A program made the translations under genes and the position numbers. From contig JAAVTG010000843.1 of assembly GCA_011947345.1 (NCBI GenBank), positions 62,001 to 126,000 on the forward strand: DNA of 64,000 nucleotides. The letters are read 5' to 3'. Below are positions 38,966-50,106 of the stretch, one piece after another. A model generated the notes under the pieces. It did no database searches and was not told where the DNA came from. It saw only the letters and a program-made list of their open reading frames with translations. The first letter of the stretch is position 1. Each line of letters begins with the position of its first letter. Source of the stretch: Phytophthora quininea (lineage: Eukaryota; Oomycota; Peronosporomycetes; Peronosporales; Peronosporaceae).

Positions 38966-39543
38966 AAACTAGAGGATTGGGCTGGAAGTGCTACTGTTAG
39001 GCATTAAATGCGTTTTTGTGGGCATTTTTTTGCCTAACTTGGCGTACCTTCAGGCGACACCATGTGTAGTTCTAGCAGTCAACCTCGTCTCCTTCGTATC
39101 AATCTCAACGCATTTTGTACCCACTCACGCGCGCTTGCAAAGCGTGAATTGTCGGGTCGTTGTGCAGCATTCACGCACTGCAACAGCTGCAGCTGCAGCA
39201 CCAGCGTCGACAGCCAAACTTCGCGAATTATCGACCATGCCCAGCGGTCCGTACACTGCAGTCGTCTATTTGCCAGCTCTGGAAAGAAACATTGCCAGCT
39301 ACTTTCGACACAGGCTGTGCATCTAACTGTAGTTGGTCTTGGATGTTCGTTGTGTTGGTCTTTCTCGATGTCAACATCCATCTGCTCAGGCGAAAAACCT
39401 GTAGAAAGCATACAAAACAGCGATTTTTTAGCGTTGACCACTTGGAATTTGTATTGGCTCGGTACCTACTTTTGGTGTGCGCCACATAATGCCGAATTAA
39501 TCCCTTCAGGGCTGCCGCACTACGTAACCGTTGCACTACCAGG
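38966..39543. repeat. Long inverted repeat, left copy (about 0.58 kb)
   Basis: Matches the reverse complement of 47671-48213. A stretch of at least 360 bp is identical at the protein level in both directions (a 120-codon frame, 39079-39441 minus, equals 47773-48135 plus). The left copy has about 35 extra bases near 38997-39040. The outer ends are AAACTAGAGG. I find no target duplication, so whether these are TIRs of one element or two inverted copies is open. Confidence 0.85.
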
Positions 39544-39805
39544 AGAACACCTACCCACTTTAATATTGTCCTCACGATCACTCACGGCCACTCACAAAGA
39601 CGATCAAAGGACACGATGGGGCTGCAGCTAGCCACGAATAGCGTACAGCAGGCAGACGATGAAACATAACTGGTAAGTGTATAGGCGTTGATTTTCATAA
39701 ATTCATTAAATGAGCGGAGCGAGAAACGTCTGGACCCAATTTTATATGGGAACGGTACGTAGCTGAGCTGCCGAACCACCCGGGAGCTTTTAGCGTCGCT
39801 ATAGA

Positions 39806-40265
39806 ATGAGTTTCGACGCGCTCGAGCAGCTGAGTGAGTTGCTAGAACCGATTCTACGTGTTTTTCATCCTTGCGCTACAGTTCGTGTAGAAATTGTGTT
39901 GCATTGTACGTTAAGGCGGCTAACAGGAGGTTCTTATGAGGACATTTCACCTATTGCCTCATTAAGTGTGCTTACATGTTTTTTGTTATGCGAATTCTGG
40001 TATGAGTGCATTGATTTCATGTTAGTCGTTAGCTATTAGGTTTCCTTCCACAGAAACAGAGATGAAAGCTCAAAGTGAAGCATTGGAAATCTTAGCTTGC
40101 ACGGTGCACTTAGAGGATGTATTGGTGCTGTTGATGAGCGGCTTTGCCGCATTAAAACTCCTACCATACGTAAAACTGATCATATAACATCCTATTTCTC
40201 TGGTCACTACCATTGCTATGGAGTTTGCATTTTGAACCCTCATATTTGTACGCAGATGAAACACT
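39806..40265 (+). mobile_element. PIF/Harbinger transposase relic
   Basis: An N-terminal part (MSFDALEQLSELLEPILRVF..LHCTLRRLTGGSYEDI) matches the start of Harbinger transposases (usual LEP.L....LR.LAGGSY.D). A second fragment in another frame, LHGALRGCIGAVDERLCRIK, then SYFSGHYHCYGVCI, matches the catalytic core (usual GCVGALDG.L.RI, YFSGHYQ.YG). Stops between and an abrupt end against the Helitron relic near 40260 show it is dead. Confidence 0.65.
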
Positions 40266-43200
40266 TGAAAGTCATGTCATAGTGTGAACGCGTAAGACAG
40301 CTGCCGATGACTTGCCCTGGCAAAGGGTGAGGAATAACCGGTAAGCACTGACGAGAATCACCGGAAAGCAAGACCACTTTCCCGCTATATGGTTTATCAT
40401 TCCTCATGAGATCTTGTAGCGTGCGATTGACGGCTTGAAATCCGTACTCGACTATTACGGAAGCTTCGTCCCATACTACTAGATCAGCCCTTCGAAGTAA
40501 CTTTGCGCGCGTGTGACATTGCATAGGACGATGGGTTCAGATCTAAACCAAGTTGAAAGGTATACTGTGAGGTCCTTCCGCCCATCAATAGCGTGGAAGC
40601 AACGCCACTGGATGCTACTGCAAGGGCAATCTTCATTATGATCGAACAGTCGCCAGAATTGTTTGCAACATAAATGAATTTTCTGTTCCGCCCGGACCAT
40701 CCAAGAAAAACAGTTTGTCGTCAGTTGAAGGGTTCTGTACAGCGACAATAACCTTGTCATACACAGAGCGCTGGTTTTCTTTGAGGAGTGCCGATTGGTC
40801 TCGAAGTTAAACCACGTTGTCGGCATTACATGACAGCTCTGTGGCCAGTAGCCGATTCGAAATCACTTTGTGGCTATGGAGATCTTCAAATTCCGACAAC
40901 TGCAGAAGGCTTCCAAATCTCGAATAGATTTGCTGTTGCTCTGTAAGATGATGTCCAGTGCTTAGATCGTGTGATAAAGCACGATACGATACATTGGAGG
41001 CCTTTGCAACTCGTGCTGAAAATCGTCTGACATGGAACTCACAAACCCGTTGCTGGATGACACTGCACGAGAAGGGGCGCAGCAGTTTTCAAAGTTAATC
41101 TAGCATCTGATAAGAGCTTGCTTCTTTCCTGCAATGGCGCCATTCGTCATCAACTTCAAGAAACCCCTTGCTTGCGCCACCTCTTGGAATGTCTCACAAA
41201 TATATCCATCCACCGTTGCAGATCTTTAAATTACGTTGGTCCGCGGACATTGCACAGCAGGATGCGAACTCACCGAGTCATTCAGTGGGACGGAAATCAC
41301 CTATTCTATCTTCTTTTCGGTATCTTCGCCTGTTCCTGGATGCCAATGCTTTTCTTCCCACACATAGTGTCTCAGGAACCCGTAGTAGAGAAGTTCCCTT
41401 ACATTTTCATCCGTGGCAAATACTGCGAAGAGTCTTGTTAGCGCCATATAGCGCATCTTGGTCATGTCTTCCGGACGGTCAGGATCAAATCGGATGTAGT
41501 TCGTCTCGGGTAGATGAACTGGGAGCTGCATCGCACTGTAGTCCTTCCACTGCAATGGGAACTTGAAAATACGCCGGCATCGTTCTCGAAGACAGGTATA
41601 CCTGCCGCTCAGATAGTCATCAATTTCATCAAGTCAATGCGCCTGGTTGTTGCATCACCGACTTCAACTTTGACAGCGTCCAACGAAATGGTTGCGCGAT
41701 CATGGCCTTTGTAGACATAATTGTAGGCGCACTTAATTGTGTAGATTGTCCAACAATTTTTGACGTTAATGAAAGTTGAACTTTTCGCTCATGTGTGGCT
41801 TGTCCGGGATAACCAGCGGTTATCAAACTCCACATGTTTTTGTTATGTGGTATGCCCTTGATGTCGACGTCGGTATTCCGAGTAACCACTTTCAGTCGAC
41901 ATGGTGTTCTCGCGAAAATCCTTTGGAAACCCCTTGGTACAAACGCCGTCTTTCATGCACGGTTCATTTGAGCACAGTGCACAACAAGGACAATGCATCA
42001 CGCACTTAGTCACGGTCTCATACAGCTGAGGATGCTCGTTAGGGTCTGGGATCTCGACAAGTACGACCTTCTCATTGTCTTCGGGGCGTCTTGGACTTGC
42101 TTCGCAGAACACCTTGATCAACATGTGTGCATGAGGTAACCCACGCTTTTGGAACCCAATCACATAAATGAGAGCACGAACTTTGCCAAAAACCTCGTTT
42201 GTGATGATGTCATCCGTGATTGCTTCCAGCTTTGTCGAAACACTCTTGCAGCAATCAATCGCTGTCTGGTTAGGCAGTAGTGCCTCCTGGATCTCGGGTC
42301 AATCTCCATTGCAAGTGACACTCACAAAGAGGTCAGGCTTCTTAACTCTTGTACAACAGCCATCACGGCGTAAAACTATTTCTTCATGTATCTCCCCTGC
42401 CGGTAAGTGTTGGTGGCAAAGAGCGCATCGCCCAACGCCACCCTAATTAGTATCACGCAGCATTGCGTCAATGACACCTCGGTAAAGACCCGCTCGTAGC
42501 TTTGGCTGGTTGCGTCGAGTAACGAAGCCGCTGGAGCTCAATTTTCACGTACTGCTCCACGCACCACAGTTGGAACAACCGAGAAGACCGACGCAGCAGC
42601 GAATACTCTACTTCTCGAGTAAAGAGCTGGTACGCGTAGAAACCGCAGATTTTCAGCTTGGAATTGCCGTATCGTATCACACCACAGGCATACTTCACTT
42701 CCTCGGACCAACCATATTCTCCCCGAGGTAGCAATATCGGGAACTGAAGCGGGTCATAAGCTGGATACAGATCCAAAATCCTTTTAACCCACCCTCGTGA
42801 CGGTGTACCACGATATCTTGCTCATCGGAAACGTTCCCATCGATGACAATGGCGGCAATTTCATCTACAGTGGGCTGGTTGTATCTTCGTAGGTCCAGCC
42901 CATGGCTCTGGTAAATAGACAAAGAAAAATCTTGATCAGTTTGAACTAATTCCGCCGCGTGCATATTCTTCTTCACCAGCGGATTTTCTCTTCTCAATAT
43001 GCGCGTTAATGTTCTCAGCGTGTCGCAATTGAGACCTTCTATGATATTCATTCGGATAATCACTTGGTTCTCCATGTCCGGGTCGTACACGTAAAAATGT
43101 GCAAACGATGAATCTGCTCCTTCAGGTGGTAGAAGTGAGCCAATACGATGGCAAATCGTTCCTTGACCACGAAATGTGTAAACGCCTTCATGCGCCCTTG

Positions 43201-43958
43201 CGAGGTGTCTATCCACCAAGGCTCCCATTCATGTGAAGGTGAATACGTTGTTGTAGGATCGCAGCTGTCGCACGAAATTGGGGTCTTCCATGAGCGTTCG
43301 CAATTCTCTAGGCGACTCTCCAAGAGGTGCAAGAATCACTTTGCCTTTCAGACAGCACATGCCACTCGTTTCACATTGCCATTTGAGCACGTATCAATAT
43401 GGATACTCTTTCTAATGGAACCAATGGAATTACGGGCGAGGTTACAATAATATTCGTCAATAGCATCCAACGCACGATCAGTATGAGACCTTGCGAGTGC
43501 TTGGCGCGCGGGCATCTTCACGTTCTATCTGGGGGCTTCTGGAGTCATTTGGACGAGTCGAATAGCGTTTCTGGTAGCATTACTCTCACTAGCAAACATA
43601 GCAGCCCTTGCGTCCAAGTGAGCACGACGTATTGTGTGAGCCCTAGCGTCAGCAAGTCGATCTTTTGTCTGCTTTGGTCACTCATTTGAGCCCGTCTGTG
43701 CGCTTTCCACACTGTATTCCTAGCCCGCGTTTTGCGTTGATGTTCTTCATCCACAGTACTATCTCCGCTCATATGCAAACACATCCATCTTTGCCTTGCC
43801 TTGCGCTTCCTTGCTTGCTTTAGTTTCTTCTCATTTCTCGTTTCGTATTCATCAGATGTAGCATACGTGCTATCAATGTCCTTGCTACTCGAAAAACCAC
43901 GATTCGCCTTAGTAAACGCTTGTATATAGCAAATTGGAATATATAATTCGTTTAACAT
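40240..43958 (-). mobile_element. Helitron Rep-helicase relic
   Basis: On the minus strand the order is N-terminal Cys/Lys-rich region (43.9-43.5 kb), Helitron-like N domain (42.78-42.5 kb, LLPRGEYGW, GFYAYQLFTRE), Rep/HUH motif FQKRGLPHAHMLIK (about 42.14 kb), central domain with LPVHLPETNYIRFD (41.5 kb), and Pif1 helicase pieces: a degraded Walker A (FLDGPGGTENS, about 40.7 kb), LVVWDEAS and GKVVLLSGDSRQCLPVIP (40.4 kb). All parts are collinear but split by many frameshifts and stops. The helicase C-terminus is missing. It is a rolling-circle DNA transposon, long inactive. Confidence 0.8.
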
Positions 43959-44084
43959 TTTCAGGAAGTTTATTTAAAACCGTACCGCTCCTGGATCAGC
44001 AAAATCAGAATTGGTTGCAAAGAACGGAAGCGATATATTAGACATTTATTGACGACTTATTTCTAATATAGAATCTGAACGCTT

Positions 44085-44408
44085 CTAAATGTAGTCAGCG
44101 AACGCCGTCGCAACCTTAACGCCGAGAGGCTTGCAGTTGGCCACCAGCTTGTCGTAGCGAGTTTGCAGTTCGTCGTACTGGTTGCACAGCCTGTCGTATT
44201 GGTCGCTCAGTATCTCGTAGTTGCCATTTCCTTGCTGCACCTGCTTCGCCAGCTCGGTCTGAGTAGCTCACAGCTCTTGGATCTGGGTCTTGTAGAAACG
44301 GGACGTCTCAGTGGCCTTGCCAACTTCCCTGCCACGAAGCCGGTCCACGTGAGCGCGCCTGGTCTCCGCGGCAGCGCGGTGTACTTGGTCAGCGGTGTCG
44401 GTGTTCAT
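44085..44408 (-). pseudogene. Small coiled-coil protein with one in-frame TGA
   Basis: A 107-codon frame from ATG 44408 to TAG 44085, open except for TGA at codon 47 (44268-44270, where CGA would give Arg). The sequence is rich in charged heptads: HRAAAETRRAHVDRLRGREV, then LAKQVQQGNGNYEILSDQYD, LCNQYDELQTRYDKLV. It is predicted to be a coiled coil. No family recognised. A single substitution, readthrough or selenocysteine could explain the TGA; simple decay is most likely, given the surrounding relics. Confidence 0.5.
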
Positions 44409-44653
44409 TATCTGTTTTCCGTCGCGTGATACCATAGCAAAGAGAGTATGACGCGAAAATCAATGTGCATAACGCTAATCGAATCTTCTATTTGAGTTGA
44501 AGTTTTCTGGTCATCAACCTGATTGTGTCCAAAATGCGTCATGAAAGTGTTCATGTTGGTGTTCGTGCCATTCGTATTCAACCTATTGAAAGGTTGGTGC
44601 CTTTCATATTCTATGAATTCAATCTATTGATTTTTTAAATAAACATGTATCCA

Positions 44654-45389
44654 TCATCCTAGTGTAAATAGATGACAGCCTACCTGGCTCGACGGCAGGC
44701 TGGACAGTACGGCCTCGACTACCTCGAAGATGAGGCGCACGCGGTCCTCGATGCTGCCGCCGTAGCGGTCAGTGCGCCGCGTGTGGACGCTGTCGCACAG
44801 GAACACCTCGAGGTATCCATTGGAGGCGTGGATCTCGACGCCGCGATGGCGTTCTCGGAGGCACGCTTGTAATCGGCGACAATGGTGGGGATCTCGGCGA
44901 TGTCGAGCGCGCGCAGGGTGATGTAGTCCCTGCAACCCTATCTGATGACTGCGTGGCTCTTGACGTTATCCATCGTGGCGGCACTGGAGGATACCAGGAA
45001 CGGACTGTTGGGCTAGTTGAGCGGGTGGACGACACGGCCTGCGCGAGGATCTTGCCGCCCTCGTCGTGCACGACCTTGTCGATGGACTTCCACTCGTCAA
45101 CCTGAGCCGGTTTGAACAGACCTGATGCACCAAAGTAGCCTCGCGCCGTGAGGTTGATGTAGGTAGCCTCGGTGATCAGCAGACACCATCGGTAGCACGT
45201 TGCCAGTAGAAAAGCACACCTTGGCCGTTGCCAGTAGAAAAGCACACCTTGGCCGGAATGTACACCAGCGTCACCCGTGCGCGCACGAGTGAGTGGGGCT
45301 GTGGTGGCGCGGTTCAGCTGCACGGGGGTTGTTGCCAGCAAATTTAGTTGGTGGTCCGCGCTGTAGAAGTCGTCTCCGATAACATACAC
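44654..45389 (-). pseudogene. Old yellow enzyme (NADH:flavin oxidoreductase) pseudogene
   Basis: The N-terminal half retains NLLATTPVQLNRATTAPLTR, LLITEATYINLTARGYFGAS, VDEWKSIDKVVHDEGGKILAQ. The later half retains GVEIHASNGYLEVFLCDSVH and RTDRYGGSIEDRVRLIFEVVE. These are clear OYE/12-oxophytodienoate-reductase family landmarks. Frames shift between them, a 28-bp tandem duplication interrupts the first part, and the C-terminal third is absent after SSLPSSQVG. It is non-functional, a captured host-gene fragment inside the repeat block. Confidence 0.78.
45200..45255. repeat. 28-bp tandem duplication
   Basis: Two exact consecutive copies of a 28-bp unit beginning TTGCCAGTAGAAAAGCACAC, inside the OYE pseudogene. 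Confidence 0.85.
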
Positions 45390-47670
45390 TGAATTGCCTT
45401 AGTTTTATCTACCAATCAGAGACCCTGAAAAGCGTGACTGACAGATACCCCTTTTAATTTAAGATTAGCGCTGGTGACGCCCGCGGCTGCCGGCGAAAAG
45501 GTATATTGCTGGACTCCGTTTGCTCGCGGTGCTCGCTGAACTGTTCACCATGTTAGATGGTCGTTTGAGTCAGCGGGCCCTACGGGCACTTAAATTCGCA
45601 CCGTTTTGATTGGCCAGAAAGGTTCCCCCTTTCTAGCCATTCAAAACAAAGCAAACAAAAAGTGTGGCTTACCACCGCGGACTGATATACGCACAAGCTG
45701 CCTTATTACGAAGCAGGATTGGCATGGGGGTCGCCCGCGTAAGCGGGCGATAGGACATAGTTTGATGCAACCTGTTCCACTCGATTTGCATCTCGGTCCA
45801 CTATTCGGCAGCGGGATGGAGGTGTGGGGCCTGGTGGAGACGCAGACAATGTTTTCAAACGCAAAGATAGATATGTATTCATGTAGTCAGAAGCCCTGGC
45901 GAGCAGCGAAGACCTCGTGGTAGACGGGAGGGGGTCTCGTGCGCACAGTGTTTTTATGGAAGAGTCATCTACCATGATCGTGACGCCGTTCTCCGACCTC
46001 GCTCGTGGTAGCGCCACGCCGAGCGTCCGTAAGATAGCACTGGGCTTGCAGACAAATGTAGCGCCCAAGGCACTCCCCGAGCTGTGGATTTTTAATCGTT
46101 ATACTTTGTGCCAAAACTGTGTGCGATATTATACAGTACACGTGTAAGTGTCTGGCTCAGCACGCCACAGCGACCAGCTCCAGTGCAATATGACGTATCG
46201 TTGCAGATGAGACTTCTCAGAGGTTATAGTGCAGCTCTGTTCAAGCACACATGAAACAATACTTGTAAACATGTCTTTACTGACGCAATCGTCTCCGTTA
46301 AACATGGCCACTCCTGCGAAACTATCGTGGTACCGTCCGTTAACCAACTACTGCTACGTTTTCATGAGCTCGCAGCTTATAGTACACGTGAAATATCTGT
46401 GTATGGCTTCGGAGTGTATGGTCGTACACCTGTAGTATTTTTACGTGAAGTATTTCTCCACCAACCGCGTTGTCTAGGGCACATTTGAAACTGTTACGAG
46501 AGACCAAATATACCAGGGTTAATAGCATGGATTTTTCGTTTCTTCTCGATGCGTATGTGCAGCACGTCTCCAGTATCTACATCATGTAGCCGTGTTTGCG
46601 GGTCGTGGAAAAGATTCTAACGCTGACAGTACGACCAAATACAGCATTAACATTGGCAGCGCTGAAGTCTGCAATTATTGGCAACCTACCCATTTCAGAT
46701 ATCACAGAGGTGACACAGACTTATCTGGAAATGATTCTACTCAACACTTGCGCACGCAGTACGTGTAGCCCTCTGGAGATGCTCGCGATGTGTATCGATC
46801 TGCGAGCCCTGCGCGAATACCGTTCCCACATCGTGTCGTCTGTCACCCGGGGAGCAATAACAACGTTTCTAGCAGATAATGATCGAATCATGTTGGTAAT
46901 GTGTCAATATAGTCAGTGGTAGTATTCGACAACAAGAGAGGCGTTCCACTCACAAAAGTTGGTCTTCATGGATGCCGTACATGCGATAACCTACAGGAGG
47001 TGCGTGTGATATGTGTAAAACCAACCTACCTACGTGCCGGGGAGAGCTCTCATGTCGTGTTGCACGCGATATTGACCATAGCAGCACGTATAATTGGTGG
47101 GTTGCATCCCATGTAGCTAGCGCGGTAGCAGCCAGCGGTAGCGGTAGCCAATCTTGAGAGATGTTCCACCCACGTGTATGCTGTCCAAATAAAAGCTAGA
47201 AACTAATAAAAGGTGAGCGACACCTATGTTCGTCAAACGCAGAGCATGTACACATATACGTGTTCCACTGCGTAGCGTCGGGCACCGCTAATCCCTGATG
47301 GGGCCGAATGGCAGTGTTTCCATGCAGTCCGGTCACATTCACAGTATGATACACACCATGGTATTCAGCGATACGTACTGTAGCATTTAAAACATAAATT
47401 TACTTGCTCACGACGTCTAGTGCCTCAGACGTGTGCACCATGTTGAAGCTAGCTGGTTCATGCAATTGGTGTTATGCTATTGTGCACAAATTTGCAATAA
47501 TCGTGTTAAAATACATGCGCAGGGGGTCATATAATACCAACTGTCTCATCCAGACCGTAACATTCTAAGACATCCTTCCAGTAGCCGAATAAATTACATA
47601 TCAAACGTATTTTCATATTTTTAATGCGATATATATGCCGCCGAAATGGAACAACAGTATCAATAATAAT
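45390..47670. other. Gene-free stretch inside the inverted-repeat block
   Basis: About 2.3 kb. Open frames of up to 120 codons (45706-46068 minus, 46596-46922 plus) show no recognisable domain. Probably decayed transposon DNA. Confidence 0.4.
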
Positions 47671-48213
47671 CCTGGTAGTGCAACGGTTACGTTGTACGGC
47701 AGCCCTGTTGGGATTAATTCGGCATTATGTGGCGCACACCAAAAGTAGGTACTGAGCCAATACAAATTTCAAGTGGTCAACGCTAAAAAATCGCTGTTTT
47801 GTATGCTTTCTACAGGTTTTTCGCCTGAGCAGATGGATGTTGACATCGAGAAAGACCAACACAACGAACATCCAAGACCAACTACAGTTAGATGCACAGC
47901 CTGTGTCGAAAGTAGCTGGCAATGTTTCTTTCCAGAGCTGGCAAATAGACGACTGCAGTGTACGGACCGCTGGGCATGGTCGATAATTCGCGAAGTTTGG
48001 CTGTCGACGCTGGTGCTGCAGCTGCAGCTGTTGCAGTGCGTGAATGCTGCACAACGACCCGACAATTCACGCTTTGCAAGCGCGCGTGAGTGGGTACAAA
48101 ATGCGTTGAGATTGATACGAAGGAGACGAGGTTGACTGCTAGAACTACATGGTGTCGCCTGAAGGCACGCCAAGCTGGGTAGCAGTAGTACTACCAGCCC
48201 AATCCTCTAGTTT
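47671..48213. repeat. Long inverted repeat, right copy (about 0.54 kb)
   Basis: Reverse complement of 38966-39543. Inner end CCTGGTAGTG, outer end CTAGTTT. Both copies carry an identical 120-codon frame with a Cys/Trp/His-like segment (RCTACVESSWQCFF). It is unclear whether this is coding. Confidence 0.85.
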
Positions 48214-48244
48214 CGGGAGAAATCCCAGTGGGAGATGGTCCCAA

Positions 48245-48900
48245 CCTCCCGGGAAAATAAGAACGGCCCTAAGTTTTTTCCGTGCGTGGTTCGAAGTCCT
48301 TCGTCAACTTGCCTTCGACCACCATCGACAAGCTCCAAGACTCTCCCCCATGCATCTCTCCTCGGTCCTGCACGTTAAGGCGGGCATCGACATCGACTTG
48401 AAGAAGACTATCAAGTTTTACAAGAAGGTACTGGTTGCCAGAAGGAATCATGCGCGGCAACACAATATCACACTCGTCCTCATATGTGTGCCGTGTAAGT
48501 TAAAGACTTGTGCACACCCCGCTGACTTGCGTTAGCCTGCGGTGTATAGCAGGTTGAAGACGTTTTGCAGGACATCATCAAAGTGTCGTTCACACGTACC
48601 GCGACCAGTGAGATGCTGGAAGTCTTGCAAACAGAACTCGTTGAAGATACCCTGCACAAGACCACAGAGCTATATTTGCGATGTGCGTTCGAGCCAGCCA
48701 ACTACGGTAGCACAGCTGTTGGGTCTTCACCAGCTGTCATTGGCGACTCGTACGTACAGCAGACCAGGATCAGCGCCTTGTGGTCGATCATGTCGGCAAG
48801 ATGTTGTCGCTTAGATGACGCAGTGGGAATGACGCGTTTGCATTGGCACAGATCTTGGGAGTGGAGAAGACGTGGCATCCTCCAGCAACAGCAACGGTGA
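48245..48900 (+). other. Unrecognised coding-like fragment
   Basis: Frames on the plus strand read FFRAWFEVLRQLAFDHHRQA, VKAGIDIDLKKTIKFYKKV and, after a possible GT-AG intron (about 48495-48550), VEDVLQDIIKVSFTRTATSE, then YLRCAFEPANYGSTAVGSSP. The composition looks protein-like, but I know no matching family. Could be a decayed host gene or transposon ORF. Confidence 0.3.
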
Positions 48901-49695
48901 TCGACGGCAGTATTATAGGCCATGCCAAAAGGAGGATTCCTGGTCGAGATTGGCACGACGTCCATTCTTTGCCGCACAAGGAAGCCATCATAGCATAGCG
49001 TGTCTTCGTTTTATTTCCGTTGCTTGCTGAGCTTTCTTCGATTTCACTCACTTCGCCCCACTTCATCAGTTGCGCTGACTTTGATAGGGAAATAAACATC
49101 TCCGCCTCTTTCAACAGAACTTCAAAAGCAGTGACAATTTATCGATGTACAGTGTGTGCTTTTGTTTACTCCGCTACTTGCACCTTGCCGGACAATCATG
49201 CCCTTCACAAAGCAAACGGATGGGTTACAGCAAGTTCTGCTAGTTCAATAACTAAATTGCGTAGCATTCAGCAAATCCGTCAGCGTGAGCTATATTTTTG
49301 TCTTGAATACTTCTGACAAGATCGAGGTCTTCTCATGACAGTATGTACCACAAGCACATTGGGCGAGACCAGTTCTTGCTTCTTGGCCTCTTTATCCAAA
49401 CATTGCTTTCTAAGCAGATTACGACAATGCACAACACAAGTTTTTGATCTGCGAAATCACTCTTCTTGAGATCGGCAAACGCACAAGGTGGCGTTGTGCT
49501 CTGGCTAGAGCAGGTTTCCGTTTACAATAAGTAAACTGTATTCCAACGCCACCTGGGTGCAGATCGCCAGTATGAATCACTCACGCACAGTTCGCCTCCA
49601 CGTCTCTGACGATAACAGTGCTAACCATTAGTTTCCGCCCCCACTTCGAAACTTTCTCTCAAGCCACCAAGTCCACTCTCTCTATATATTCCAAG
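48901..49695. other. No recognisable gene
   Basis: About 0.8 kb upstream of RxLR effector B. Nothing supported. The last 100 bp should contain its promoter. Confidence 0.4.
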
Positions 49696-50106
49696 ATGCG
49701 CTTCTCCACGATTTTCCTGGCCTTCGCTGCCACGACTTTTGCTGTTAGTAGCGCTGTTGACGTTGAACTGAAGACCGCAGCGAAGGTCGAGGCCTCGGAA
49801 CTGGATCGTGCTCTCGAGTCGATCGACGAGCCCAAGCGATTTCTCCGGTCGAACAAGTATGCGGAACTGGACGACTATGACGAGAAAGAAGAACGTGCCG
49901 GGAATGCAATCAAATTCAGCAAGAAAACGTTCAACGCTTGGCTGGACGATAAGGAACTTGCCGAAACCCAGCTCAAGGAGCTGGTCGATCTCAACTACAA
50001 TGTCAAGGGAGTGAAGCAGTTGATGCGGGTCAACAAGAACTCTAAATACCTCCCGCTTGTGAAGAAATTCCAGAGGCTCAAGAAGGGTCAGGGACGCAAG
50101 ACGTAG
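49696..50106 (+). CDS. RxLR-type secreted effector, family member B
   Basis: 136 residues. Signal peptide MRFSTIFLAFAATTFAVSSA. The translocation motifs are complete: KRFLRSNKYAEL (RFLR) and EKEERAG (EER) about 17 residues later. The effector domain TFNAWLDDKELAETQLKELV..YNVKGVKQLM has the Trp and Tyr of a W/Y-like three-helix unit. A basic tail RLKKGQGRKT closes the protein. The frame is intact and without introns, as is usual for the class. Start: the ATG of the signal peptide, not the in-frame upstream codon at 49618. Confidence 0.9.
   Translation: MRFSTIFLAFAATTFAVSSAVDVELKTAAKVEASELDRALESIDEPKRFLRSNKYAELDDYDEKEERAGNAIKFSKKTFNAWLDDKELAETQLKELVDLNYNVKGVKQLMRVNKNSKYLPLVKKFQRLKKGQGRKT

Noticed and set aside
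38966..48213. Single intact long-TIR transposon with a known transposase
   Set aside because: No transposase matching such ends is readable inside and no target duplication is visible, so only an inverted-repeat block is claimed.
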